A model generated the notes under the pieces. It saw only the letters and a list, made by a program, of their open reading frames with translations, did no database searches and was not told where the DNA came from. 64,000 bases of DNA. It comes from Alcaligenes faecalis (GTDB lineage Bacteria; Pseudomonadota; Gammaproteobacteria; Burkholderiales; Burkholderiaceae_B). The position numbers were made by a program, and so were the translations under genes. The DNA is taken from the NCBI RefSeq assembly GCF_009497775.1, contig NZ_CP031012.1, forward strand, positions 1,178,001 to 1,242,000, read 5' to 3'. Below are positions 45,504-55,328 of this stretch, piece by piece (positions within the stretch are counted from its first letter, which is position 1; each line of letters begins with the position of its first letter).

Positions 45504-46475
45504 TCAGCCCCCGCTGCGGGCAGCCAGTCGCTTGGCCAGCCACGCGCACACCAGTAGCTGCCATTGGTGAAACAGCATGATCGGCAAGATGATGGGCCCC
45601 ACCATGGCGCTGGGGAAAATCACGTTGGCAATCGGGATGCCGCTGCTCAGGCTTTTATTGGAGCCGCACATCAGCAGACTGACACGGTCCTCAAAGGAAA
45701 AGCCCAGCCAGCGCCCCAGGTTCCAGGCCAGCACTTGCGCCAGGGTCAGCAGAACGGCGTTGGACAGCACAATCAGCCCCAAGGCACTGAGTGGGGTGGA
45801 GGACCATAGACCACCCACCACTGCGCCTGAAAAGGCCGTATACACCACCAGCAGAATCGATCCCTGATCCACGACTTTCAGCAGTTGCTGGCGCTTCATC
45901 ACCCAGGCCCCGATCAAAGGGCGCAGCAGATGTCCGAAGACAAAGGGGAAAAACAGTTGCAGCATGATTTTCCCCACGGCTTCCAGCGACACCGTGGCCT
46001 GGGCACTGGTCGCACCCGCCAGCATGATGCCGACCAGCAGGGGAGTGATGAACACGCCCAGCAAGGTGGAGGCAGAGGCGCTGCAAATCGACACCGGCAC
46101 ATTCCCCCGTGCCATTGCGGTCAGCGCCACCGCAGACTGCACGGTGCTGGGCAGGCAAGCCAGAAACAGAATGCCCAGATACAGATTGTCGGTTAACCAG
46201 GGGCGCAGCACGGCGGCCACGCCACTGCCCAGAACAGGGAAGAGCAGGAAGGTGACGGACAGAATCAGCAGGTGCAAACGCCAGTGGGACAAGCCGCCCC
46301 AGATGGCCTCGCGTGACAGGCGGGCACCATGAAGAAAGAATAGCAGGGCAATGGCAATCTGCGTGATGTGTTGAAACAGCGGCACGCCCCAACCTTGGGC
46401 GGGCAGCAGACTGGCAAGAGCAACAGTGGCAAACAGCTTCAGCAAAAACGGGTCAATCGGCAAACGCTTGATCAT
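45504..46475 (-). CDS. Bile acid:sodium symporter-like (SBF-like/YfeH) transporter
   Basis: A 323-residue inner-membrane protein with about nine or ten helices, of the SBF-like family (PF13593). Recognisable blocks are ALLFFLHGARLSREAIWGG, ACLPSTVQSAVALTAMARGN and the conserved GSNKSLSSGIPIANVIFP near the C-terminus. The substrate is unknown; organic anions are usual for the superfamily. Its ATG overlaps the stop of pdxA by 4 bp, so it is translated from the pdxA message. Confidence 0.9.
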   Translation of the reverse strand: MIKRLPIDPFLLKLFATVALASLLPAQGWGVPLFQHITQIAIALLFFLHGARLSREAIWGGLSHWRLHLLILSVTFLLFPVLGSGVAAVLRPWLTDNLYLGILFLACLPSTVQSAVALTAMARGNVPVSICSASASTLLGVFITPLLVGIMLAGATSAQATVSLEAVGKIMLQLFFPFVFGHLLRPLIGAWVMKRQQLLKVVDQGSILLVVYTAFSGAVVGGLWSSTPLSALGLIVLSNAVLLTLAQVLAWNLGRWLGFSFEDRVSLLMCGSNKSLSSGIPIANVIFPSAMVGPIILPIMLFHQWQLLVCAWLAKRLAARSGG

Positions 46476-47473
46476 GCTTGGTGAGCGCTCATGGAAAGAG
46501 CCATACGGTAGGCATAGCCCAGAGAGGAGGCATCAGCCTTGCCCTGTCCGGCAATGTCGTACGCCGTGCCGTGGTCCACACTGGTGCGAATAAAGGGCAG
46601 GCCCACCGTCACGTTCACGCCTTCGTCCAGACCCAGCAGCTTGATGGGAATCAGGCCCTGGTCATGGTATTGGGCTACCACAATATCAAACTCCCCCTGA
46701 CGAGCCCGCATGAAAATCGTATCGCCGGGCCAGGGGCCGCTGGCTTGTATGCCTTCAGCGCAGGCTTGTTCAATAGCCGGGGTGATCTGCTCTATGTCTT
46801 CCAGGCCAAACTTGCCGCCTTCACCAGCATGGGGGTTCAGACCGGCCACCGCCACGCGGGGTTTGGCGATTCCGGCCTGGGTGCAGGCCAGCTGTGCCAG
46901 CCGTATGGTCTGCAAGACGCGTTCTTTGCTAATCAGGGAGGGGACACGGGCCAGCGGTTCGTGAATGGTGACCAGAATGGAGCGCAAATGCTCGTTGGCC
47001 AGCATCATGGCGTAGTGCTCGGTGTGGCTGCGCTCGGCCAGAATCTCGGTATGGCCGGGGGCATCAATACCGCCTTTTTGCATGGCCAGCTTGTTCAGCG
47101 GGGCGGTGACGATGGCACGGATCAGGCCAGCCTGGGCATCATCAATGGCGTGGCACAGGTACTCGTAGGCACCGCGTCCGGCCAGGGCGTGAACCTCGCC
47201 ATAGGGCAGGTCTTCAGGCAGGGCTTGCCAGCGATTCAGTACCGCAATCACCCCCTTGGGCGTGCAAACGGGCTGCTCCACTTCTTCGACGTGCCAGTCT
47301 TGAGCGGCACCAATCAGCGTCAGGGCACGGCGCATCGCGCCCGCATCGCCATAAACCACGGCGGGGTGGGGCAAGCCTTCAACAATCAGGCGGGCAATAA
47401 TTTCCGGGCCTATGCCAGCGGCATCGCCCATGGTCAGCCCGATGGGCTGTGCGGTACGTTTCATAGCAGTCAT
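46472..47473 (-). CDS. pdxA: 4-hydroxythreonine-4-phosphate dehydrogenase PdxA
   Basis: A 333-residue NAD-dependent enzyme of the DXP-dependent pyridoxal phosphate pathway. PIGLTMGDAAGIGPEI is the N-terminal signature. The metal-binding histidines lie in DAPGHTEILAE, VAQYHDQGLIPIKLL and TSVDHGTAYDIAG. Dxs at 39 kb supplies the same pathway's DXP. The ATG at 47473 follows a GGGGGA site; the frame is open to a GTG at 47488, which is less likely. It is coupled to the SBF-like gene by a 4-bp overlap. Confidence 0.94.
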   Translation of the reverse strand: MTAMKRTAQPIGLTMGDAAGIGPEIIARLIVEGLPHPAVVYGDAGAMRRALTLIGAAQDWHVEEVEQPVCTPKGVIAVLNRWQALPEDLPYGEVHALAGRGAYEYLCHAIDDAQAGLIRAIVTAPLNKLAMQKGGIDAPGHTEILAERSHTEHYAMMLANEHLRSILVTIHEPLARVPSLISKERVLQTIRLAQLACTQAGIAKPRVAVAGLNPHAGEGGKFGLEDIEQITPAIEQACAEGIQASGPWPGDTIFMRARQGEFDIVVAQYHDQGLIPIKLLGLDEGVNVTVGLPFIRTSVDHGTAYDIAGQGKADASSLGYAYRMALSMSAHQA

Positions 47474-47533
47474 TAAAAAATCCCCCACGCTGCGTCCTTG
47501 CTGTGCTTACCTGCCTTGATGCAGCCTGGCGGT

Positions 47534-47561
47534 AAAAAAAAACCGGGTCCAGGACCCGGTT
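47534..47561 (-). terminator. Terminator of phoH2
   Basis: Stem AACCGGGT/ACCCGGTT with loop CCAGG; on the minus strand it enters a run of about seven U's. Confidence 0.88.
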
Positions 47562-47581
47562 TGAGTGAGTAGAGATTCGGT

Positions 47582-49306
47582 TTAGAGTGCGTCGCTGGCG
47601 TAATCGGCCAGACGGGAGCGCTCACCACGTTGCAAGGTAATGTGGCCTGCATGCGGCCAGCCTTTGAATCGGTCTACCACGTAGGTCAGCCCCGAACTGC
47701 CCTCGGTCAGGTAGGGCGTGTCGATCTGGGCAATATTGCCCAAGCAGACAATTTTAGTTCCTGGACCGGCGCGCGTCACCAGTGTTTTCATCTGCTTGGG
47801 CGTCAGGTTCTGGGCCTCGTCGATGATCAGGAACTTGTTCATGAAGGTACGACCCCGCATGAAGCTCAGGGATTTGACCTTGATCTTGGAGCGCACCAGT
47901 TCCATGGTGGAGTTGCGTGGAGCCTCGGTGCCTTGCGGATTGTTCAGGTTGTTGGAGGACTTGCCGGTGCCCAGATGCAGGACTTCCAGGTTGTCTTCCA
48001 GCGCACCCATCCAGGGCTGCATTTTCTCTTCCTCGGTACCGGGCAGGAAGCCAATGTCATCCCCCACCGGCACGGTGGCCCGGGTGATGATGATCTCGTT
48101 GTAGCGCTTGGTCTCCAGGGTTTGGGTCAGCGCACTGGCCAGGGCCAGCAGCGTCTTACCCGTACCGGCATGGCCCAGCAGGGAGACGAAATCAAAATCC
48201 GGGTTCATCAACAGGTTCAGGGCAAAGTTCTGTTCGCGGTTGCGAGCAGTAATGCCCCAGACGTTGTTCTTGCCGTGACTGTAGTCGCGCAAGGTGGCCA
48301 GTACCGCGGTATTGCCGGCTGTTTCGCGTACCTGGGCATACAAGGGGTCGTCGCCTTCGGTAAACACGAACTGGTTGACCATGAACTGGCTACACAGCGG
48401 CCCGCTGATGCGGTAGAAGGTGGTGCCACCCTGTTGCCAGGATTCCATGTTCTTGCCGTGCTTGGTCCAGAAATTGTCCGGCAAGGGCATGACACCGTCA
48501 TACAGCAGGTCGGAGTCATCCAGAACGTGATCGTGGCGGTAGTCTTCGGCCAGCAGGCCCAGTGCCTTGGCCTTCAGGCGCATATTGATGTCTTTGGACA
48601 CCAGCACCACTTCGCGTTTGGGCATGCTCTGGGTCAGGGCATTGACCACGGCCAGAATGGCATTGTCCGCCTTGCCCAACGGCAGCTGGATAGGCAGGGT
48701 GGTATCCAGAGCGCTGGTCTGGAAGGTGACGGCGCCACGCGCTTCGGTATTGCCGATGCCATCCAGATTGATGGGCTTGTCCAGACCATGATCGCCCACC
48801 AGACCTTCCAGAGAGCGGCTGACCTGACGCGCATTGCGAGCCACTTCAGACAGGCCCTTTTTCTGGTGATCCAGCTCTTCGAGCACCATCATGGGCAGGA
48901 AGATGTCGTGCTCTTCAAACTTGAACAGCGAATTGGAGTCGTGCAGCAAGACGTTGGTATCCAGCACAAACAATTTGCGCTGGGTGGGGGCCAGACGGGT
49001 GCGTTTGCTGGCTGCGCTGGCGACAGGCTTGGGAGCCTGGGCAGGGCTGGCGGCAGCGCTTTTGCTGGGAGCTGCTTTGGCCACACTGGCGGGCGCAGGC
49101 GCTGCTGCGGGGGCCGCGGGCGCCGTTTTGACGGGCGCAGGCTTTTTGGAGCGTGGCGTAGCAGCCGCTTTGCTGGGGGCGGCTTTGGGGCTGGCGGGGG
49201 GAGTCTCGGGTTCGTCTAGTGGTACGGGTGGATCGGCAAGGATGACACTGTCATCTTTTTCGCTAAGCAGGGTTCCCAGCTTGGTGGGCAACGTTGGTAG
49301 CGGCAT
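47582..49306 (-). CDS. PhoH2-type PIN-domain plus PhoH ATPase
   Basis: A 574-residue fusion of an N-terminal PIN ribonuclease and a C-terminal PhoH helicase-like ATPase. Residues about 30-105 are an Ala/Pro/Lys-rich linker. The PIN domain starts KLFVLDTNVLLHDSN with Asp116. The ATPase has Walker A GHAGTGKTLLA and Walker B FLIIDEAQNLTPKQM. PhoH2 proteins of mycobacteria unwind and cleave RNA. The start at 49306 (MPLPTLPTKLG) has a GGAG site upstream; the frame is open to 49420, inside the preceding gene's end. A terminator follows. Confidence 0.93.
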   Translation of the reverse strand: MPLPTLPTKLGTLLSEKDDSVILADPPVPLDEPETPPASPKAAPSKAAATPRSKKPAPVKTAPAAPAAAPAPASVAKAAPSKSAAASPAQAPKPVASAASKRTRLAPTQRKLFVLDTNVLLHDSNSLFKFEEHDIFLPMMVLEELDHQKKGLSEVARNARQVSRSLEGLVGDHGLDKPINLDGIGNTEARGAVTFQTSALDTTLPIQLPLGKADNAILAVVNALTQSMPKREVVLVSKDINMRLKAKALGLLAEDYRHDHVLDDSDLLYDGVMPLPDNFWTKHGKNMESWQQGGTTFYRISGPLCSQFMVNQFVFTEGDDPLYAQVRETAGNTAVLATLRDYSHGKNNVWGITARNREQNFALNLLMNPDFDFVSLLGHAGTGKTLLALASALTQTLETKRYNEIIITRATVPVGDDIGFLPGTEEEKMQPWMGALEDNLEVLHLGTGKSSNNLNNPQGTEAPRNSTMELVRSKIKVKSLSFMRGRTFMNKFLIIDEAQNLTPKQMKTLVTRAGPGTKIVCLGNIAQIDTPYLTEGSSGLTYVVDRFKGWPHAGHITLQRGERSRLADYASDAL

Positions 49307-49358
49307 ATAACACGTACTCCTGGTTGTGTGCCGACCTGCTGGCCGGCACGGTAAGGTT

Positions 49359-49826
49359 TCAGGCTGCTTGCTGGACAGCCTGTAATACAGCTTGAACGTG
49401 GCCGGGCACTTTGATGCCACGCCATTCTTGAATCAACACACCTTGGGCGTCGATCAAAAAGGTGCTGCGCTCGATGCCACGTACCTGTTTACCGTACATG
49501 TTTTTCATTTTCATGACCCCAAACAGTTCGCACAAGCGCTCTTCGGTGTCGGCAAGCAAAGGGAAAGTCAGGGCTTGCTTGTCGATAAAACGTTCGTGCG
49601 AACCCAGCGAGTCGCGCGAAACGCCAATGATTTGCGCGCCTGCGGCCTGGAATTCAGGCAGGACGTCGCGGAAATTCTGGGACTCGGTGGTGCAGCCCGG
49701 CGTGTTGTCTTTGGGGTAAAAGTACAACACTGTCATTTTTCCTTTCAGGTCAGCGGCGCTGAACTCGCCCTGGGTGGAGGGCACGGAAAAGTCGGGGATG
49801 GGGGCACCAATTTGTAGGGCTGTCAT
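49359..49826 (-). CDS. bcp: Peroxiredoxin, Bcp/PrxQ type
   Basis: A 155-residue thiol peroxidase. The peroxidatic Cys45 lies in YPKDNTPGCTTESQ. The position of E. coli's resolving Cys50 is Gln here, so this looks like the one-Cys-active-site form, with Cys99 (EERLCELFG) the only other cysteine. RSTFLIDAQGVL is a conserved C-terminal block. The Met at 49826 is used; the frame opens at 49937. It overlaps the Mth938-like gene by 4 bp (ATGA). Confidence 0.94.
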   Translation of the reverse strand: MTALQIGAPIPDFSVPSTQGEFSAADLKGKMTVLYFYPKDNTPGCTTESQNFRDVLPEFQAAGAQIIGVSRDSLGSHERFIDKQALTFPLLADTEERLCELFGVMKMKNMYGKQVRGIERSTFLIDAQGVLIQEWRGIKVPGHVQAVLQAVQQAA

Positions 49827-50266
49827 GCTTTTTCCTGTATGAGTAAGGCGGCGACGACTCTGCGGCCTTCGGACATGAGGATATTGTAGGTTCTGGCGGC
49901 GGCCTGGGTATCCATGATTTCCACACCTATGCCCCACTGCAGCATTTCCTGCGTGACAGCGGGGTGCAAAAAGTGCTGGCGCTGGCCAGTACCAATCAAA
50001 ATCAATTCGGGGGCATTGTCAGGGCGCGCCGGTGGGGCGTCGTCCAGAAAGGCCATGGGATCTTGCTTGACCGATTCCAGTCCGGCAATCCGGCGCAGCA
50101 GCACGGCTGTCAGCTCGGAAGCGCTTTGAATGGCCAGGTCCTGAACCGGACCTTCGGGACTGAAGAAGATGGAATGATCGTGGTTTTGAAAGTTGATCGC
50201 CACATAGTCTTCACCGTAAGCGGTGATGGCATTTAAGGCTGGATTGTGTTCGCGTTGCAGTTGCAC
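49823..50266 (-). CDS. Mth938-like (DUF498/NDUFAF3 family) protein
   Basis: A 147-residue protein of the Mth938 fold. The N-terminal part has DHSIFFSPEGPVQDL and the core ELILIGTGQRQHFL, then GIGVEIMDTQAAARTYNILMSEGRRVVAALL, shown here by its key TYNILMSEGRRV. Human NDUFAF3 assists complex I assembly, but the bacterial role is unknown. No catalytic residues are evident. It precedes bcp and is coupled to it by ATGA. Confidence 0.9.
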   Translation of the reverse strand: MQLQREHNPALNAITAYGEDYVAINFQNHDHSIFFSPEGPVQDLAIQSASELTAVLLRRIAGLESVKQDPMAFLDDAPPARPDNAPELILIGTGQRQHFLHPAVTQEMLQWGIGVEIMDTQAAARTYNILMSEGRRVVAALLIQEKA

Positions 50267-50433
50267 GATGAGTCTCTCCGGTTTTCAGCTTCGATGATAG
50301 CGCAAAGCGCCAGTGACGATGCGGCACCTGATCTGTTTGCAGTGATTCTCAGTAAGTCAATCATGGATTAAACTCTTTGATTTACTTCGCACCTTTTGGT
50401 CTGGGTCTTCGCTTTTTCTTATCAAGGAATGTC

Positions 50434-51621
50434 ATGATTCGCTTTCCGCGCATCGAGCGTTTGCCGCCTTACGTGTTCAACATTACTGGCGAGCTGAAAA
50501 TGGCCGCCCGCCGTCGTGGCGAGGACATTATCGATATGTCCATGGGGAACCCGGACGGAGCGACACCGGCGCACATCGTGGAAAAGCTGGTCGAGGCGGC
50601 CACCCGCCCGGACACTCATGGATATTCTGTCTCCAAAGGTATCCCGCGTCTGCGCCGGGCCGTGACCAATTGGTACGAGCGCCGCTACAATGTGCACTTG
50701 GATCCTGATAGTGAAGCGATCGTTACCATCGGTTCCAAAGAAGGTCTGGCCCACTTGATGCTGGCAACCCTGGACAAGGGCGACACCGTGCTGGTGCCCA
50801 ACCCCAGCTACCCCATTCATATTTATGGTGCCGTCATTGCCGGCGCGAATATCCGTTCGGTGCCCATGGTCCCTGGCGTGGACTTTTTCGAGGAAATCGA
50901 AAAAGCCGTGCGGGAGTCCATTCCCAAGCCCAAAATGATGATTCTGGGTTTCCCCAGCAATCCGACGGCCCAGTGCGTGGAGCTGTCCTTTTTTGAGCGT
51001 ATTGTGGCGCTGGCACGCGAGCACAATATTCTGGTGGTACATGATCTGGCCTATGCCGACATTACCTTTGACGGCTACGTGGCCCCCTCCATCATGCAGG
51101 TGGAAGGCGCGCGCGATGTAGCGGTCGAGTTTTTTACCATGAGCAAAAGCTACAATATGGCCGGCTGGCGTATTGGCTTCATGGTGGGGAACGAGTCCTT
51201 GGTCAATGCCCTGGCACGTATCAAGAGCTATCACGACTACGGCACCTTCACACCGATTCAGGTGGCCGCCATTGCGGCGCTGGAAGGGCCACAAGATTGT
51301 GTCAACGAGGTGGTGGAGCAGTACCGCCGCCGTCGCGACGTACTGGCCAAGGGCCTGCATGAAGCAGGCTGGATGGTCGATGTCCCCAAGGCATCAATGT
51401 ATATCTGGGCCAAGATTCCCGAGTTCTACAAGGACATCGGTTCGCTGGAGTTTGCCAAGCGCTTACTGAGCGATGCCAAAGTAGCCGTATCCCCCGGCAT
51501 CGGCTTTGGTGAGTATGGCGACAACTATGTGCGCTTTGCGCTGATCGAAAACGAGCAACGTACCCGTCAGGCGGTACGCGGCATCAAAGAAATGTTCCGT
51601 AAGGACGGATTTGTTCAATGA
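50434..51621 (+). CDS. alaC: Glutamate-pyruvate aminotransferase AlaC
   Basis: A 395-residue fold-type I PLP aminotransferase. The PLP lysine is Lys238 in [30 protein letters not shown] and GFPSNPTAQ are class I hallmarks. AlaC (YfdZ) makes alanine from pyruvate and glutamate. The start at 50434 has AAGGAA before it; the frame is open to 50377. Its stop overlaps hom by 4 bp. The alaC-hom-thrC order is found in betaproteobacteria and suggests joint control with threonine synthesis. Confidence 0.94.
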   Translation: MIRFPRIERLPPYVFNITGELKMAARRRGEDIIDMSMGNPDGATPAHIVEKLVEAATRPDTHGYSVSKGIPRLRRAVTNWYERRYNVHLDPDSEAIVTIGSKEGLAHLMLATLDKGDTVLVPNPSYPIHIYGAVIAGANIRSVPMVPGVDFFEEIEKAVRESIPKPKMMILGFPSNPTAQCVELSFFERIVALAREHNILVVHDLAYADITFDGYVAPSIMQVEGARDVAVEFFTMSKSYNMAGWRIGFMVGNESLVNALARIKSYHDYGTFTPIQVAAIAALEGPQDCVNEVVEQYRRRRDVLAKGLHEAGWMVDVPKASMYIWAKIPEFYKDIGSLEFAKRLLSDAKVAVSPGIGFGEYGDNYVRFALIENEQRTRQAVRGIKEMFRKDGFVQ

Positions 51622-52916
51622 GTCCTATCAAAGTAGGTTTGCTGGGTTTGGGTGTGGTTGGCAGCGGCACCTGGAACGTATTGAAACGCAATGCAGATGA
51701 AATCGCTCGCCGCGCCGGTCGCCGTATTGAGGTGGTCGCTATTGCTGTGCGTGACCTGGAAAAGGCACGCGCGCTGGTTGGGGACGAAGTCACCCTGACC
51801 ACAGACGGCATGGACGTGGTGCGTAACCCTGATATTGATATTGTGGTCGAGCTGGTGGGTGGCGACACCCTGGCACGCGAGTGGGTCATGGAAGCCATTG
51901 CCCAGGGCAAGCACGTGGTCACCGCCAACAAGGCACTGCTGGCCAAGCATGGCAACAAGATTTTTGCCGCTGCTCACGAGCGTAGCGTCATGGTGGCATT
52001 TGAAGCCGCTGTGGCCGGTGGTATTCCTATCATCAAGGCAATTCGCGAAGGCCTGACGGCCAACCGTATTCAGTGGCTGGCCGGCATTATCAACGGCACC
52101 ACCAACTACATCCTGTCCGAAATGCGCAACCGTGGCGTCAGCTTTGCTGAAGCCCTGGCCGATGCCCAGCGACTGGGTTACGCCGAAGCCGATCCTACTT
52201 TCGATATTGAAGGTGTGGACGCTGCGCACAAGCTGAGCCTGCTGGCCTCCCTGGCCTTCGGTATTCCTGTGCAGTTCAGCAAGGCTCACGTGGAAGGCAT
52301 TACCAGCCTGGCACTGGAAGACCTGCAACACGCACAACGTCTGGGCTACAACATCAAGCTGCTGGGTATTACCCGTGCTCGTGAAGAAGGTATTGAGCTG
52401 CGCGTACACCCCACACTGGTCCCGCTGCAAAGCATGCTGGCCAATGTGCAAGGTGCCATGAACGCGGTGCTGGTACATGGCGACGCCGTGGGCCAGACCG
52501 TGTACTACGGCGCCGGTGCCGGTGCCATGCCAACCGCCTCGGCGGTGGTGGCCGATCTGGTGGACGTGACTCGTTTGCAAACCGCAGAACCTGAACACCG
52601 CGTGCCTTATCTGGCTTTCCAGCACAACGCCATGTCCGATACCCCCATCCTGCCTATGGATGAAGTGGTGTCCTCGTACTACCTGCGCTTGCGTGTGGAC
52701 GACCGTCCTGGTGTTCTGGCTGATGTGGCCCGCATTCTGGCTCAAGCCTCGATCTCGATCGGTTCCATGTTCCAGGAGCCGGCTGGCGAACAGGCCGATA
52801 TCATCTTCCTGACGCACGAAGCGCGTGAAGGTGCCATCAATGGCGCGATCAGCCAGATTCAGAATCTGCCTTTTGTACAGTCTGCCGTGACCCGTTTGCG
52901 CGTGGAGAACCTGTAA
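51618..52916 (+). CDS. hom: Homoserine dehydrogenase
   Basis: A 432-residue monofunctional enzyme converting aspartate semialdehyde to homoserine. The NAD(P) motif [16 protein letters not shown] lies at the N-terminus; [15 protein letters not shown] and [20 protein letters not shown] are the catalytic-domain signatures. The C-terminal ACT domain (about 350-432; [18 protein letters not shown]) is the likely site of threonine feedback. The ATG overlaps alaC and the stop overlaps the thrC start (TAATG), so all three are coupled. Confidence 0.97.
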   Translation: MSPIKVGLLGLGVVGSGTWNVLKRNADEIARRAGRRIEVVAIAVRDLEKARALVGDEVTLTTDGMDVVRNPDIDIVVELVGGDTLAREWVMEAIAQGKHVVTANKALLAKHGNKIFAAAHERSVMVAFEAAVAGGIPIIKAIREGLTANRIQWLAGIINGTTNYILSEMRNRGVSFAEALADAQRLGYAEADPTFDIEGVDAAHKLSLLASLAFGIPVQFSKAHVEGITSLALEDLQHAQRLGYNIKLLGITRAREEGIELRVHPTLVPLQSMLANVQGAMNAVLVHGDAVGQTVYYGAGAGAMPTASAVVADLVDVTRLQTAEPEHRVPYLAFQHNAMSDTPILPMDEVVSSYYLRLRVDDRPGVLADVARILAQASISIGSMFQEPAGEQADIIFLTHEAREGAINGAISQIQNLPFVQSAVTRLRVENL

Positions 52917-54325
52917 TGAATTACGTATCCACTCGTGGCGGCATGAAGGCCCAGCCATTCTCGGACATCTTGCTGGAAGGCTTGGCTCCGGATGGCGGCC
53001 TGGCCATGCCAGAAAGCTACCCCCAGGTCAGTGCAGAAATGCTGGAGTCCTGGCGCGCCCTGAGCTACCCCGAACTGGCCGCCAAAGTGCTGGGCCTGTT
53101 TGTCACCGATATTCCGGCTGATGAACTGTCCGCCTTGACGGCACGTGCTTACGCACCCGGCGTGTTCGACAGCGAGCAGGTGGTACCGGTCAAGGAACTG
53201 GAACCCGGTTTCTCCTTGCTGGGCTTGTCCCAAGGTCCAACCCTGGCTTTTAAAGACATGGCCATGCAGTTTCTGGGCCAGGTGTTTGAATACGTGCTGA
53301 CACAGCGCAACAGCACCCTGAACATTGTGGGCGCCACTTCCGGCGACACAGGTTCGGCGGCTGAATACGCCTTGCGCGGCAAGCGTGGCGTCAGCGTGTT
53401 CATGCTCTCGCCCTACGGCCGCATGAGCGCTTTCCAGCGCGCCCAGATGTACTCCTTGCAAGACGAAAACATCCACAACCTGTCGGTCAAGGGTGTGTTC
53501 GATGATTGCCAGGATATCGTCAAGGCTTTGGCAGGCGATCTGGAATTCAAGTCCAAATGGCATCTGGGTGCCGTGAACTCCATTAACTGGGCACGCATTT
53601 CCGCTCAGGTGGTGTACTACTTCTGGGGCTGGTTGCGCAGCACGAACCAGGCGGGTCAAAAGGTCTCGTTTGCCGTTCCTTCGGGTAACTTCGGCAATAT
53701 TCTGTCGGGTCACATTGCTCGTCAGATGGGTCTGCCTATCGCCAAGCTGGTTCTGGCCACCAACGAAAACAACGTGCTGGAAGAGTTCTTCCGCACGGGT
53801 ATTTATCGTCCCCGTGGTTCCGAGCAAACTTACGCCACGTCCAGCCCGTCCATGGACATTTCCCGCGCCTCCAACTTTGAGCGCTTTGTGTTTGATCTGC
53901 TGGGCCGTGATGGCAGCAAGGTCAAGGCATTGTGGGAACAGTTGAGCAAGGAAGGCCAGTTCGACCTGAGCGAGCATCTGCCACGCTTCCAGGAAGAGTT
54001 CGGCTTTGTGGCCGGTGCCAGCTCGCACCAGGATCGTCTGAACACGATTGCCCAGGTGAACCAGCAGTACCAGACTCTGATCGACCCGCACACGGCAGAC
54101 GCCGTCAAGGTGGCTCAGAACTTCCGCGAAGAAGGCATCCCCATGCTGGTGCTGGAAACTGCGCTGCCTGCCAAGTTCTCCGAGACCATCGAAGAAGCAA
54201 TTGGTCAGCCCGCTCCGGTGCCTGCACACTTGGCCGGTCTGGCAGACTTGCCACAGAAAGTGGTGGTGATGGATTCGGATGTGGCTCAAGTACGTCGCTA
54301 CATCGAGGAACACGCCCCAACCTGA
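52916..54325 (+). CDS. thrC: Threonine synthase
   Basis: A 469-residue PLP enzyme converting phosphohomoserine to threonine. MNYVSTRGG is the usual N-terminus and the PLP lysine is Lys113 in GPTLAFKDMAMQFL. GATSGDTGSAAEYALRGK binds the cofactor phosphate. Homoserine kinase (thrB) is not in this cluster and must be elsewhere. Start by TAATG overlap with hom. Terminated at 54385-54465. Confidence 0.97.
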   Translation: MNYVSTRGGMKAQPFSDILLEGLAPDGGLAMPESYPQVSAEMLESWRALSYPELAAKVLGLFVTDIPADELSALTARAYAPGVFDSEQVVPVKELEPGFSLLGLSQGPTLAFKDMAMQFLGQVFEYVLTQRNSTLNIVGATSGDTGSAAEYALRGKRGVSVFMLSPYGRMSAFQRAQMYSLQDENIHNLSVKGVFDDCQDIVKALAGDLEFKSKWHLGAVNSINWARISAQVVYYFWGWLRSTNQAGQKVSFAVPSGNFGNILSGHIARQMGLPIAKLVLATNENNVLEEFFRTGIYRPRGSEQTYATSSPSMDISRASNFERFVFDLLGRDGSKVKALWEQLSKEGQFDLSEHLPRFQEEFGFVAGASSHQDRLNTIAQVNQQYQTLIDPHTADAVKVAQNFREEGIPMLVLETALPAKFSETIEEAIGQPAPVPAHLAGLADLPQKVVVMDSDVAQVRRYIEEHAPT

Positions 54326-54636
54326 TGCCTGCTGCCTGCGCTGGCCTTGTGCTGGCGCAGCCATAGCGGCCAGGTAGTCGTTTCAAACCCCGATTTCGAT
54401 ATTCCTGCTGGCCTGACTGATGTTCAGTTTGCTTGGCAGGAAAGCAGAAATCGGGGTTTTTGCGTTTTTGGCCGGTTTTGCCGCAAGACTGGCCGGGCTG
54501 CGGTTCCGCCGCCAACTGAACTTTTTCTATCAGGTCTTCATCAAAAACACACGATATGCGGGCATGATGTCTATGGCCTTTGGTATAGGCAGATAGGCGG
54601 CTCGTCTATCGAACATAGAGAAAGGATAGAAAAATC
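54326..54636 (+). other. 311-bp spacer with terminator, upstream of speG
   Basis: No gene. It holds the thrC terminator (54385-54465). Nearer speG an inverted repeat GATAG-N9-CTATC (54592-54610) lies about 27 bp before the start, and AAAGGA is the ribosome site. A promoter is expected but no clean hexamer pair is seen. Confidence 0.55.
54385..54465 (+). terminator. Terminator of alaC-hom-thrC
   Basis: Outer stem AAACCCCGATTTC/GAAATCGGGGTTT (54385-54397 and 54447-54459), with an inner CCTGC/GCAGG pairing, then TT and a later T-run. Confidence 0.85.
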
Positions 54637-55194
54637 ATGAGTAAAACAACTCACGTTAAATTACGCCCTCTGGAGCGCGAAGACCTGCGCTTTGTGCACT
54701 TGCTGGACAATAATGCCAGCGTGATGCGCTACTGGTTTGAAGAGCCTTACGAAACCTATGGCGAGCTGGCGGCTCTGTACGACGAGCACATTCACGATCA
54801 GCGCGAACGCCGTTTTGTGGTGGAGTGGGAAGGACAACCCTCCGGTGTGGTGGAGCTGGTGGAAATTGATTATGTGCACCGCCGGGCGGAGTTCCAGATC
54901 ATTATTGCGCCGGAGTTCCAGGGCAAGGGCATTGCCTCGCGGGCGACCAAACTGGCTATCGAATACGGTTTTGGGGTGTTGAACCTGTACAAGATCGTGT
55001 TGATTGTGGATAAGGAAAACCACAAGGCCATTCACATTTATCAGAAGTTTGGTTTCCAGGTCGAAGGCGAGCTCAAGCACGAGTTCTTCATTAATGGTCA
55101 GTACCGGGATGTGGTGCGTATGTGCCTGTTTCAGCTGGAGTTTCTGGCAGCCCATAAGCCTGCGCAGACTTTGCTGACGCCCTTGGCGCAATAA
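54637..55194 (+). CDS. speG: Spermidine N1-acetyltransferase SpeG
   Basis: A 185-residue GNAT enzyme. It closely matches the SpeG pattern known from E. coli: [65 protein letters not shown] and [19 protein letters not shown]. SpeG is a dodecamer with an allosteric polyamine site and detoxifies excess spermidine or spermine. The close likeness to the enteric protein is notable in a betaproteobacterium. It stands alone after a terminator. The putrescine-type binding protein at 63.3 kb is not in the same operon. Confidence 0.95.
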   Translation: MSKTTHVKLRPLEREDLRFVHLLDNNASVMRYWFEEPYETYGELAALYDEHIHDQRERRFVVEWEGQPSGVVELVEIDYVHRRAEFQIIIAPEFQGKGIASRATKLAIEYGFGVLNLYKIVLIVDKENHKAIHIYQKFGFQVEGELKHEFFINGQYRDVVRMCLFQLEFLAAHKPAQTLLTPLAQ

Positions 55195-55328
55195 TGCTTT
55201 GCCGTAATAGCCCTTGTTCTGAAGGGATGGTAAGCGCGGCCCTGGTGTATGGCCGTGTTCCTTGGCATGACTCTGTTTGATTGTCTGGGTGCGTGGTGAG
55301 CGTGTACCAGCTTGCTCAGTCGTGGCCT

